DNA of 60,685 bases from an uncultured Alsobacter sp. (GTDB taxonomy: Bacteria > Pseudomonadota > Alphaproteobacteria > Rhizobiales > Beijerinckiaceae), in the NCBI RefSeq assembly GCF_945952055.1, contig NZ_CAMFHB010000039.1, positions 1 through 60,685 of the forward strand. Reading direction: 5' to 3'. Shown here in pieces: positions 8,593-17,687 of this stretch; position 1 is the first letter of the stretch; the number at the start of each line of letters is the position of its first letter. The notes beneath the pieces were generated by a model. The model was not told where the DNA came from. It saw only the letters and a list, made by a program, of their open reading frames with translations, and did no database searches. The position numbers and the translations under genes are program-made.

Positions 8593-9519
8593 TCAGCGCT
8601 CCGCCGCCCTGGCGCGCATGCGCGGGTCGATCAGGACGTAGACGGCGTCCACCGCGAGGTTGGCGCCGACCATGGTGATCGACACCATGATCAGGATCGC
8701 CTGCACCAGGGCGAAGTCGCGCGAGGTCACGGCGTTGACCAGGAGGCGCCCGACCCCGGGCACGGCGAAGACCGTCTCGACGATGATCGAACCCGCCACC
8801 AGGTCGCCGAGCTTCAGGCCGACGATGGTGATCAGCGGGATGGAGGCGTTGGGCAAGGCGTGCCACAGCACCCGGCGCGGGCGCGGCACCCCCTTGGCGC
8901 GGGCCGCCACGACATACTGCTTGTTCAGCACGTCGAGCATCGTCGAGCGGGTGAAGCGGGCGAAGGTGCCAGCGAAATGCGTGCCCAGCGTCACCGCGGG
9001 CAGGATCAGGTGCCAGGCCGTCGCGTCGCCCGAACTGGGCAGCAGGCGCCAGTGCAGCGCGAAGAGCAGGATGAGGAGAATGCCGAGGAAGAAGTTGGGC
9101 AGGCTGAACCCCAGCACCGCGAAGCTCATGACCAGCCGATCGACCGCCTTGTTGCGGTTCAGCGCCGCGACGATCCCGAGCGACACGCCGAGCAGCAGCC
9201 CGACGACGAAGGCGGTGAGCCCCAGACGCAGCGTGTGGGGCAAGGCGCCGGCGATGAGTTCGACCGCCGGCCGCTGGTCGGACAGCGAGAGGCCGAAGTC
9301 GCCCTGTGCGATGCCGGCAAGATAGGACAGGTATTGCTGCCAGAGGGGTCGGTCGAGACCGAACTTCTCGCGGTAGTGCGCGATCACCTCGGGCGAGGCC
9401 TGGTCGCCCACGAGGGCATCGATCGAATCGCCGGACAGGTTGAGGGCGACGAAGGTGAAGGTGACGATCAGCCAGACCGTCAGCACGCCCCGCCCGAGCT
9501 TGGTGAGGATCCGCCGCAT
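8593..9519 (-). CDS. Dpp/Opp-type ABC permease (DppB-like)
   Basis: 308-residue permease with the N-terminal helix LTVWLIVTFTFVALNLSGD followed by a periplasmic loop containing the REKFGLDRPLWQQYLSYLA signature of DppB subunits. The EAA loop is at about residues 190-226 (KQYVVAARAKGVPRPRRVLW). The ATG at 9519 overlaps the stop of the phosphodiesterase gene by ATGA, indicating translational coupling. It is half of the membrane pore of the importer encoded at 7710-13685. Confidence 0.92.
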   Translation of the reverse strand: MRRILTKLGRGVLTVWLIVTFTFVALNLSGDSIDALVGDQASPEVIAHYREKFGLDRPLWQQYLSYLAGIAQGDFGLSLSDQRPAVELIAGALPHTLRLGLTAFVVGLLLGVSLGIVAALNRNKAVDRLVMSFAVLGFSLPNFFLGILLILLFALHWRLLPSSGDATAWHLILPAVTLGTHFAGTFARFTRSTMLDVLNKQYVVAARAKGVPRPRRVLWHALPNASIPLITIVGLKLGDLVAGSIIVETVFAVPGVGRLLVNAVTSRDFALVQAILIMVSITMVGANLAVDAVYVLIDPRMRARAAER

Positions 9520-10244
9520 CAGGAGGCCTTCGTGCCGGTGAGGCCGACCATCAGGTCGGGATCGTTGAGCAGGACGGCCCCGGGACCCCTGGCGAGAATC
9601 CCGCGCAGTTCGCTGGCCCCGACGTCACCGACCTTGCGGCCCGTCCCCTTGCCTCCCGTCGTGACCCACACCGGGCGGCTGGCGAAGAGGTGGCCGGCGG
9701 CGGGACCGTCGAGCGCGCCCTCCCAGATCCGGAAGGCCGCCGCGCCTGCGTCCGCGAAGCGCTGGGGATCCTCGCCGTCGGGCAGGAAGGCCAGCACGCG
9801 CACGGTCGGCAGGTGGCCGCGGGCATGGGCGGCCTGCCCTGCGTCGCGCACGCCGAGCCACACCCGATCCGTCACGTCGAGGCGCCGCAGCACCGCCACG
9901 ATGGCATCGATGATGGCGAGATCGGCCGTCTTGACGTCGATCAGCGCGTCCCGTGCCGGGCAGATCGCGGACAGGGCTTCCTCGAGCGTCGGAACCTCGA
10001 CGCCCCGCGCCCGGGCCATCGCCTTGAGGTCGGCACAGGCGGTGCCCGCGACGGTGGCCTGCGTGCCGGCGACGCGAACGAGGTCCGCGTCGTGGACCGC
10101 GACCGGGATGCCATCCGCGGTCAGGCGCGCGTCGGTCTCGACGAGGTCCGCGCCGGCGGCGATCGCGCCGCGATAGGCCACGACGGTGTTTTCGGGAAAG
10201 CGGGCGGAGTGTCCGCGATGGGCGACGACGAGTGGCCGGCTCAT
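9519..10244 (-). CDS. Glycerophosphodiester phosphodiesterase (first copy)
   Basis: 241-residue cytosolic GDPD/UgpQ-family enzyme without a signal peptide. Catalytic and metal residues appear as His9-Arg10 (AHRGHS), Glu36 and Asp38 (VETDARLTADG) and His51-Asp52 (VAVHDADL); PENT at 17-20 is also typical. The family hydrolyses glycerophosphodiesters to an alcohol and glycerol 3-phosphate, and some members cut sugar phosphodiesters such as agrocinopine. It is placed inside the transporter operon, overlapping both neighbours by ATGA, so the imported solute is probably a phosphodiester. The ATG at 10244 is fixed by the HRG motif being only eight residues in. Confidence 0.93.
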   Translation of the reverse strand: MSRPLVVAHRGHSARFPENTVVAYRGAIAAGADLVETDARLTADGIPVAVHDADLVRVAGTQATVAGTACADLKAMARARGVEVPTLEEALSAICPARDALIDVKTADLAIIDAIVAVLRRLDVTDRVWLGVRDAGQAAHARGHLPTVRVLAFLPDGEDPQRFADAGAAAFRIWEGALDGPAAGHLFASRPVWVTTGGKGTGRKVGDVGASELRGILARGPGAVLLNDPDLMVGLTGTKAS

Positions 10245-11223
10245 GCCTGGGCTCCGAGATCTTCGGCGAAATGGCAGCGCACCGTGCGGCCCGGGCCCAA
10301 CGCCCGCAGCGCCGGCTTCTCTGCGGCGCAGCGCGGCCGGGCATACGGGCAGCGGGTGTGGAAATGACAACCGGGCGGGGGCGCCGCCGGGGACGGCGGG
10401 TCGCCGGTCAGGCGCGACCGGCGCGCGCCCCGCGGCGCCGCGATGTCGGGGATCGCGGCCAGGAGCGCCATCGTGTAGGGGTGCAGGGGCGACCCGTAGA
10501 CGGGCTCGGTCGGCCCCTCCTCCACGATCTCGCCGAGATACATCACCGCGATGCGGTGCGAGAGCTTCTTCACCACGCGCAGGTCGTGGGAGATGAAGAG
10601 ATAGGCGATGTCGAACCGCTCCTGCAGGTCCTGCAGGAGGTCCGTGACGGTCGCCTGGACCGACACGTCGAGGGCCGAGACCGGCTCGTCGCAGACGATG
10701 AGGCTGGGCCGCAGCGCGAGCGCCCGGGCGATGACCACGCGTTGCGCCTGCCCGCCGCTGATCTGGTGCGGGTAGCGCCCGGAAAGCTCCGCGGACAGGG
10801 CCACCGCCGCCATCAGGCGCGCCACCTCGGCGTCGCGGCCGGAGGCCTCGCCGATCCCGTGCAGGTCCAGCGGCTCCCGGATCTGGCGGGCGATGGGCAG
10901 GCGCGGATCGAGCGCGGCCTGCGGGTTCTGGAAGATAATCTGGATGTCGCGGCGCTGCCGCTGCCAGCCGGCCGGCGTGAGCGCGGTGAGATCCTGGCCC
11001 TTGAACAGGATGGCACCGCTCGTCGGCGTTTCCAGGCCGACGACCATGCGGCCCGTGGTCGACTTGCCGCAGCCCGACTCGCCAACGAGGCCCAGGGTCT
11101 CGCCGACGCGCACCGTCAGCGAGACGTCCTCGACCGCGCGGATCGTACGGCTCGTGCGCAAGAACGAACGGCCACCGCCGAAATGACGGCGCAGGCTCGT
11201 GACGCTGAGGAGCGGCGTTTCGC

Positions 11224-11227
<4 letters not shown>
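10241..11227 (-). CDS. Oligopeptide-type ABC transporter ATPase (OppF/DppF-like)
   Basis: 328-residue ATPase. Walker A is GESGCGKS at residues 49-56, the Q-loop region [11 protein letters not shown], the ABC signature [14 protein letters not shown] and Walker [13 protein letters not shown]. The C-terminal oligopeptide-transporter domain is present, with the cysteine-bearing [16 protein letters not shown] motif. The start is GTG at 11227, overlapping the previous ATPase stop as GTGA, and the stop overlaps the phosphodiesterase start. It partners with the ATPase at 11224-12084 to power the DppBC pore. Confidence 0.93.
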
Positions 11228-12080
<853 letters not shown>

Positions 12081-12084
<4 letters not shown>

Positions 12085-13685
12085 TTCCCGGCCAGGGAGA
12101 AGTTCGAGGGGCGGAAGTCCATGTAGTACTGGCTGTAGGGCGTCCAGTTCACGCCCTTCCGCAGGGCGTAGCCGGTGACCGGGTTGTAGAGCATGGTCAT
12201 CGGCATGTCGTCCTCGAAGGCCGCCAGCAGCCGTGCGAACGCCTCGCGGCGGACCGCAGTGTCGGCGCTCGCCTGCAGGTCGGCTGCCGCCGTGTTGAAG
12301 GCTTCGCTGGCGCCGTAGAACTTGTAGGTCTTCTGGTTGTCGGTGTCGGGGCCCCAGAGCACCAGGATCGAGCCCACCGGATCGGGGACGCGGTAGGTGT
12401 TGGACCAGGCGAACACCTGGGCGCCGGGCTTGCGCACCTCCTTGAAGCTGTCGACGTAGTCGATGCGGGCGTTGATGCCCACCGCGCGCCACATCTCCTG
12501 GATCACCTGCGCCGCCTCGACGTTGTAGAGATAGTAGTTCGGGATCAGGCGATAGGAGATCTCCTGTCCCTTGTACTTGCTCTCGGCGAGCAGCTTCTTG
12601 GCCAGTGCCGGGTCGTACGGGTAGCCCTTGTCGTCCTTGATGTAGAGCGGACCGAAGCTCGGCAGCTGGTGGCCGTTGGGCGCGTAGGTCTGGCCTTTCC
12701 ACAGCGCGTCGATCAGCGCCTTGCGATCGATCGCCAGGCTCATGGCATGGCGCAGCTTCTTGTCGGACAGGACGGGGTCGTTGGTGTTGAACTGCAGGAC
12801 GTGGCTGTTCTCGATCGGCTCGGTCTTGAGCACGACGTCCTTGTACCGCTTCAGCGCATCCCACTGGTCCGGCGGAATGTCGACGGCGATGTCGAAGTCG
12901 CCGGCGACGAGGCCTGCCACGCGCGCCGCCACCTCGGGCACGGAGCGGAACGTCACCGTCTGGGCGGCCGGCGCACCCTCGTAGTACTTGTCGAACGCGG
13001 CCAGCGCGATGCGTTCGTTCTTCTGGTAGTCCACGAACTTGTACGGGCCAGTCCCGACGGGCTTCCAGCGCAGGGCCTTGGCGGCCTGGTCCATCCAGGT
13101 CGCGGCCGGCACGCCCTCCTTGCGAAAGGCCGTCCAGGCCTCGTCGCAGACGATGAAGGACATATAGCTCGACAGCCGGTGCTCCATGATGGGATCGGGC
13201 TGGGCCGTGGTGATCCGCACCGTGAAGTCGTCCACCTTCTCGACGTTGGTGAAACTGCCGAAATAGAGGCGCCCGTCCGGGTAGTACGCCTTCGGTCCCC
13301 AGAGACGGTCGGGAGAGAAGGTCGCCATCACGTCGTTGGCGTCGAACGGAGAACCGTCGTGGCACACGACGTTGCGCCGCAGCTTGAGCTCGAAGGTGGT
13401 GGGGCTGGTCCATGACCAGCTCTCGGCGAGCCCGGGGACGAGATTGGCGCCGCCGCCCTCCTTGGGATGGGCGAAATCGCGCCGGATGAGGGTGTCGAAG
13501 ATCGAGTAGTACACGCGCACGTCGACGTTGCCGGTGTTCTCACCGGGGTCGAGCGAGCGGGCGAGTTCGTTCACGGCGACGGTGACGGCGGGGCGATCGG
13601 CCGCGACGGCACCGGTCGCGAGACAGGCGGCCAGGCCCGTTCCAGCCAAGGCCGCCAAAGCTGCTGCGTGCGTCATCGACTTCAT
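12081..13685 (-). CDS. Family 5 solute-binding protein of Dpp/Opp-type importer
   Basis: 534-residue extracytoplasmic binding protein (SBP_bac_5 fold). The N-terminus is a signal peptide of about 28 residues; LAAC at 18-21 could be a lipobox, otherwise cleavage after AVA is likely. Family landmarks include the FHDGSPF-like CHDGSPFDANDV block and the TGPYKFVDYQ segment. Although the family is called peptide-binding, members also bind opines, sugars and phosphodiesters. ATG at 13685 with GGGAG upstream. It is first in the operon after the RpiR gene, and the operon contains a GDPD, pointing to a phosphodiester ligand. Confidence 0.92.
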
Positions 13686-13703
13686 GGCGTTCTCCCGTGG
13701 ATT

Positions 13704-13761
13704 GAGCCCCTGCGCGGGGTCTTCTTGGGTGATTTCGACTTCAGTTTTGCGACAGGGGCTC
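13704..13761 (-). promoter_or_regulatory. Inverted repeat in leader between RpiR gene and binding-protein gene
   Basis: GAGCCCCTG (13704-13712) and CAGGGGCTC (13753-13761) are perfect 9-bp complements separated by 40 bases. The arms span the gap between the RpiR stop and the binding-protein start. An RNA hairpin here could set the ratio between regulator and transporter expression; a DNA-looping operator is the alternative. Confidence 0.35.
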
Positions 13762-14611
13762 ACCCGGCGCGGGCGCGGAACATGCGCTGCAGGGTCTCCA
13801 CCTTGGCCAGCGTCTTGAGCGAGCGGCCGCGATCGGAGCGCGACAGCTCGAGGATGAGCGTGTTGCACACCGCCATCGGCACGGTGAGCGAATGGAACTC
13901 GCCCTTCTCCCCGCGCTCGGCGACGAGGGCGACGTCGCAGGCGGGCACGCCCGCGTGCCGGTCGGTGATCAGGAGGGTTCCCGCGCCAACCGAGCGCGCA
14001 TAGGCGACCACCTTGTCCACCGGCGGGCTCTCGTGGCGGAAGATGAGCGCCACGACCACGTCGCCGGCGGCGAGCCCCAGCAGCTGGTCGGCGGCCTGCC
14101 AGTCCGCATGCGCGACGACGGCCGCGCGGTATCCGGACCGGACGAGGCGGCGCACGAAGATGTCGGCGAGACTGCTGGCATGCCCTTCGCCGACCACGAG
14201 GATGCGGCCGGCTTCGCGCAGCAATCCCGCGGCAGTCACGATGTCCTCGTCGGAAATCTGCCCGGCCAGCGCGTTGAGCGCGCGGATCTCACCCTCCACG
14301 ACGGAGCCCAGGAGGGAGCTTCCCTTGACGCGGCTGAGCCGCCTGCGCACCCGCACGGACGCGTCGAGCTCCGCGACGACGCTGTCCTGCAAGGCACCAC
14401 GCATGTCGCGGTAGGTTGCGAAGCCGAGCTTGCGGGCCAGGCGGCCGGCGGTGGAGGCGTGCACGCCGGCCTGGTGCGCGACCTTGTGGGCGGGCAGGAA
14501 GCTGCCGGCCGCGCGATCGGCGAGCAGGATGTCGACGAGCCGGCGGTCGGCGTCGGTGAGTTCGTCGCGCCGCGCCGCGACCATGTCCGCGAGAGTGATG
14601 CGATCGGCCAT
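13760..14611 (-). CDS. MurR/RpiR-family transcriptional regulator
   Basis: 283-residue regulator with an N-terminal RpiR helix-turn-helix (residues about 1-75; ADRRLVDILLADRAAGSFLP then HQAGVHASTAGRLARKLGF) and a C-terminal SIS sugar-phosphate-binding domain (about 115-260; ILVVGEGHASSLADIFVRRL and LLITDRH). Family members sense phosphosugars or related phosphates. ATG at 14611. It is divergent from the second GDPD gene and upstream of the transporter operon holding the first GDPD, so it is the obvious candidate to control both arms through the inverted repeat at 14651-14678. Confidence 0.92.
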   Translation of the reverse strand: MADRITLADMVAARRDELTDADRRLVDILLADRAAGSFLPAHKVAHQAGVHASTAGRLARKLGFATYRDMRGALQDSVVAELDASVRVRRRLSRVKGSSLLGSVVEGEIRALNALAGQISDEDIVTAAGLLREAGRILVVGEGHASSLADIFVRRLVRSGYRAAVVAHADWQAADQLLGLAAGDVVVALIFRHESPPVDKVVAYARSVGAGTLLITDRHAGVPACDVALVAERGEKGEFHSLTVPMAVCNTLILELSRSDRGRSLKTLAKVETLQRMFRARAG

Positions 14612-14650
14612 GGCGGCACGGTAGAGGACGGCCCGCGCTCCGTGCAAGAA

Positions 14651-14678
14651 AAATTGCAAATCCTCAACTTGGCAATTT
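14651..14678. promoter_or_regulatory. Candidate RpiR operator
   Basis: AAATTGC (14651-14657) and GCAATTT (14672-14678) are perfect 7-bp inverted arms separated by 14 bases, giving 21 bp centre to centre, two helical turns. A further TGCAA/TTGCA pair sits at 14643-14658. The block is strikingly AT-rich for this genome and lies between the divergent rpiR-like and GDPD genes. Confidence 0.6.
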
Positions 14679-14683
14679 ATGTT
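14654..14683 (+). promoter_or_regulatory. Candidate sigma-70-type promoter for second GDPD gene
   Basis: TTGCAA (14654-14659), an 18-base spacer and TATGTT (14678-14683) resemble -35 and -10 elements facing right. Transcription would begin near 14690, about 26 bases before the ATG at 14716. The candidate operator overlaps both elements, so a bound repressor would block it. Confidence 0.45.
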
Positions 14684-14715
14684 GCATGCCGTCGAACACG
14701 CCGGGAGGACGCGCC

Positions 14716-15456
14716 ATGACCGACATTGCCTCGCACCGCGGAGGCGCCATGCTGTGGCCCGAGAACAGCCGCCTCGCCTTCCGCAACTCGACCGCCCTGC
14801 CCGTGGAGTTCATCGAGTTCGACGTCCACCGCAGCCGCGACGGCGTTCTCCTCGTCCATCACGATTCGCAGTTGGGCCGCACCGCGCGCGGCAGCGGCGC
14901 CATCGCCGAGATGGACTGGGAGCAGCTCTCGGCCGTCCCGTTGCTCGGCACCGACGGCGAGACCATTCCGACCTTCGAGGAGGTCCTGGACATCATCGGA
15001 CCCAGCGGTATCGGACTGCGCATCGAGATCAAGACCCGCCACGACGGCGGGCGCTATGCGGGGATCGAGCAGGCGGTGGTCGACGTGCTGGCGCGCCGAG
15101 GCCTCCTGGCGCGGACGACCTTCACGTCCTTCGACCTGCCGACGCTCGCGACGCTCGCCGGAATCGCGCCCGGCGCGCCCGCGATCTGGCTCGTCGCGGA
15201 CCGTCACCTCGCACCGGCGCGGGACATCGCCTCCCTGTGCCGCAAGGCCAAGGACGCCGGCGCGGGCGAGATCGCCCTGCGCGCCTCGAAGGTCGAGGAC
15301 GCAGACGCGGCGGCCTGCCATGCGGCGGGCATTCGCTTCGGCGTCTACGGCGCGCACGACGAGGCCACGATCCGCTGGGCCTTCGCGACCGGCGTGACCG
15401 TCTTCACCACGGACCGGCCGGACCTGGCGATCGCCCTGCGGCCGACTGCGGGGTGA
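14716..15456 (+). CDS. Glycerophosphodiester phosphodiesterase (second copy)
   Basis: 246-residue cytosolic GDPD-family enzyme. His7-Arg8 (SHRGGA), PENS at 15-18, Glu34 and Asp36 (IEFDVH) and His49-Asp50 (VHHDSQL) supply the expected active site. The substrate loop IEIKTRHDGG is also present. ATG at 14716 follows GGAGGAC. It is only loosely similar to the first GDPD (9519-10244), so this is not a recent tandem duplication. It lies across the RpiR promoter region from that operon and heads the plus-strand block, suggesting two phosphodiesterases of different specificity under one regulator. Confidence 0.92.
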   Translation: MTDIASHRGGAMLWPENSRLAFRNSTALPVEFIEFDVHRSRDGVLLVHHDSQLGRTARGSGAIAEMDWEQLSAVPLLGTDGETIPTFEEVLDIIGPSGIGLRIEIKTRHDGGRYAGIEQAVVDVLARRGLLARTTFTSFDLPTLATLAGIAPGAPAIWLVADRHLAPARDIASLCRKAKDAGAGEIALRASKVEDADAAACHAAGIRFGVYGAHDEATIRWAFATGVTVFTTDRPDLAIALRPTAG

Positions 15457-15530
15457 GGAACGGCCACCGGACGCGCAGCGCGACGGGCGTCTTGCGCCCC
15501 GTGCCGCGATCGGCGCAGATTGCCCCCGGC

Positions 15531-15548
15531 CTGCGGGACGGCCCGCAG
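15531..15548 (+). promoter_or_regulatory. Leader hairpin before the aminotransferase gene
   Basis: CTGCGGG (15531-15537) and CCCGCAG (15542-15548) form a perfect 7-bp stem with an ACGG loop, ending 18 bases before the ATG at 15567. It lies between the GDPD stop and the aminotransferase ribosome binding site. No U-tract follows. Confidence 0.35.
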
Positions 15549-15566
15549 CCGACAAGGACACTCCCC

Positions 15567-16505
15567 ATGAAGGGCAGCCAGGATTTCGCGCCGGACGGCC
15601 GGAACGCCGACGTACTCGTCTACCTCAACGGCGCCCTGGTCCCCCGCTCGCAGGCCGTGGTCTCGGTCTTCGACGCCGGTTTCGTGCTGGGGGACGGCGT
15701 CTGGGAGGGACTGCGCCTGCACCGCGGCGCACTGATGTTCCTCGACCAGCATCTCGACCGGCTCTTCGACGGCGCGCGGGCCATCGACCTGGACATCGGG
15801 CTCGACCGCGCGGCGCTCGTCGAGGCGCTTCACCGGACGCTGGCGGCGAACGGGATGCAGGACGGCGTCCACATCCGCCTGATGGTCACCCGCGGCCTGA
15901 AGAAGACGCCGAACCAGGATCCGCGGCAGACGGTCGGTCCCGCCACCGTCGTGATCGTCGCGGAGTACAAGGTGCCCAGTCCCGCGATCATGACGCGCGG
16001 CCTCAACCTCTTCACGTCGTCGATCCGCTGCACGCCGGCGGACATGTTCGACATGCGCCTGAACTCCCACAGCCGCCTGAATCTCATCACCGCGCTGCTC
16101 CAGGCCATCAAGGCCGGTGCCGACGAGGCCCTGATGCTGGATCCCCACGGCTTCGTGTCGAGCTGCAACGCCACGAACTTCTTCTTCGTGCGCAACGGCG
16201 AGGTATGCACGTCCACCGGGGACTACTGCTTCCACGGCGTGACGCGGGCCAACGTGATCGCGCTGTGCCGCGCCAACGCCATTCCGGTGAGGCTCGCGAA
16301 CTTCGCGCTGATGGACGTCTATGGCGCGCAAGAGGCCTTCGTGACCGGAACCTTCGGCGGCGTCACGCCGGTGGCCTCGATCGACGGCCGACCGCTGCCC
16401 AGCGCGCTTCCGGGTCCCGTCACCCGGCGCCTGAGCGAGCTGTACATCGCGTGGAAAGACGAACTGGCCCGGACCGGCAGCGCGCCGGCCGGCACGGAGG
16501 ACTGA
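15567..16505 (+). CDS. Class IV (fold-type IV PLP) aminotransferase homologue lacking the usual lysine
   Basis: 312-residue protein of the branched-chain/D-amino-acid aminotransferase fold. The VFDAGFVLGDGVWEGLRL N-terminal strand, GADEALMLDPHGFVSSCNAT and GTFGGVTPVASIDGR are classic for the class. The segment that normally carries the PLP-binding lysine just before an LN pair reads NSHSRLNLI, with Arg170 (codon CGC at 16074-16076) and no lysine within several residues. From memory, close relatives have SHSKLN. If the alignment is right, it cannot form the internal aldimine normally, so it may be inactive as a transaminase or use PLP differently. It is followed four bases later by the M24 peptidase gene. 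Confidence 0.85.
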   Translation: MKGSQDFAPDGRNADVLVYLNGALVPRSQAVVSVFDAGFVLGDGVWEGLRLHRGALMFLDQHLDRLFDGARAIDLDIGLDRAALVEALHRTLAANGMQDGVHIRLMVTRGLKKTPNQDPRQTVGPATVVIVAEYKVPSPAIMTRGLNLFTSSIRCTPADMFDMRLNSHSRLNLITALLQAIKAGADEALMLDPHGFVSSCNATNFFFVRNGEVCTSTGDYCFHGVTRANVIALCRANAIPVRLANFALMDVYGAQEAFVTGTFGGVTPVASIDGRPLPSALPGPVTRRLSELYIAWKDELARTGSAPAGTED

Positions 16506-16509
16506 TGCC

Positions 16510-17622
16510 ATGGAGGAAACGAGGCTGGCCGATGTCGTGCCGGTGATGCGGCAGGAGGGCCTGGATGCCGTGGCTTTGGTGCCGGGCGCGAATTTCAGGC
16601 GCATCTTCGGCAAGGACTTTCACCAGAACGAGCGTCCGCTGGTCGTCCTGGTGACGAAGGCCGGCAAAGCGGTGGCCGTCGTGCCCCACCTGGAGTTTGC
16701 CTCCTTCGCCAAGCTCGATTTCAAGGGCGAGGTCTTTCCCTGGCGTGACGAACAGGGTTTCGACGCGGCGTTCATGGCCGCGGGCCAGGCGATCGGTCCG
16801 CTCGATCGCCTGGGTGTCGAAGGCCAGCGGATGAGGGTGTTCGAGTATCTCGCGCTCGCCCGGGCCTTTCCCGGCGCGAACCTGTGCGACATGCACCGCC
16901 CGATCTCTCAGTTGCGGGTCGTCAAGAGGCCGGGCGAGGTCGAACTCCTGCGCCGCGCCATCCGGGTCTCGGAAGCCGCGCTGGAGGCGACCCTCGCCCA
17001 GGTGCGGGTGGGGCAGACCGAGACGCAGATCGAGGGCATCCTCCTGAACGAGCTCTTCGCGGCCGGCGCGGAGGGCCTCTCCTTCGCCCCGATCGTGGCG
17101 GCGGGATCGAATTGCGCGCAGCCGCACGCCAAGGCACGGCCCGACTACAAGGTCCAGCCGGGCGACGCCCTGCTGTTCGACTTCGGAGGCACCGTCCAGG
17201 GCTACTGCGCCGACATCACGCGCACCGTCTTCATCGAGCGGGTCAGCGACGAGGACAGGGCCTTCTACGAGACCGTGCTCGCGGCCAACGAGCGGGGGCG
17301 CAACGCGGCCCGGCCGGGCCTGGCGGCCGGCGACCTCGACGACCTCGTGCTGAAGGTCCTGGAAACCTCCCCCTATGGCGCCTTCACCCGGCACAAGACG
17401 GGGCACGGGCTCGGGCTCGACGTCCACGAGGATCCCTACATCATGCGCGGCAACACGACGCCGCTGCAGCCGGGCATGGTCTTCACCATCGAGCCGGGGC
17501 TCTACCAGCTGGGCAAGGTCGGCGTCCGGATCGAGGACGACGTCGTCGTCACGCAGGACGGCGTGGACGTACTGACCACGTTCCCCAGGGACCTGCGGAT
17601 CGTCGCCGCAGCGCCGCGTTGA
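16510..17622 (+). CDS. M24-family metallopeptidase (Xaa-Pro aminopeptidase-like)
   Basis: 370-residue pita-bread metallopeptidase. All five family metal ligands are in place: Asp224 (LFDFGGT), Asp235 (CADITRT), His299 (KTGHGLGLDVHE), Glu328 (FTIEPGLY) and Glu342 (VRIEDDVVV). The first 130 residues form the creatinase/prolidase N-terminal domain. It should cleave peptides with proline in position two or related amides in the cytoplasm. Its position directly before an Opp/Dpp-type importer suggests that it processes the imported compound. ATG at 16510, four bases after the preceding stop. Confidence 0.92.
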   Translation: MEETRLADVVPVMRQEGLDAVALVPGANFRRIFGKDFHQNERPLVVLVTKAGKAVAVVPHLEFASFAKLDFKGEVFPWRDEQGFDAAFMAAGQAIGPLDRLGVEGQRMRVFEYLALARAFPGANLCDMHRPISQLRVVKRPGEVELLRRAIRVSEAALEATLAQVRVGQTETQIEGILLNELFAAGAEGLSFAPIVAAGSNCAQPHAKARPDYKVQPGDALLFDFGGTVQGYCADITRTVFIERVSDEDRAFYETVLAANERGRNAARPGLAAGDLDDLVLKVLETSPYGAFTRHKTGHGLGLDVHEDPYIMRGNTTPLQPGMVFTIEPGLYQLGKVGVRIEDDVVVTQDGVDVLTTFPRDLRIVAAAPR

Positions 17623-17687
17623 CGCGGTTCGCCCTGGGGCTCCATAGTTAGACAATTAGTCAATCGCGGTCTGTGGGGAGACGAAGC

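Noticed and set aside
17642-17665. TAGACAAT/TAGTCAAT half-sites before the second binding-protein gene as a GntR operator
   Set aside because: The match to any known GntR consensus is partial and no GntR gene is in the window; mentioned only in the gene entry.
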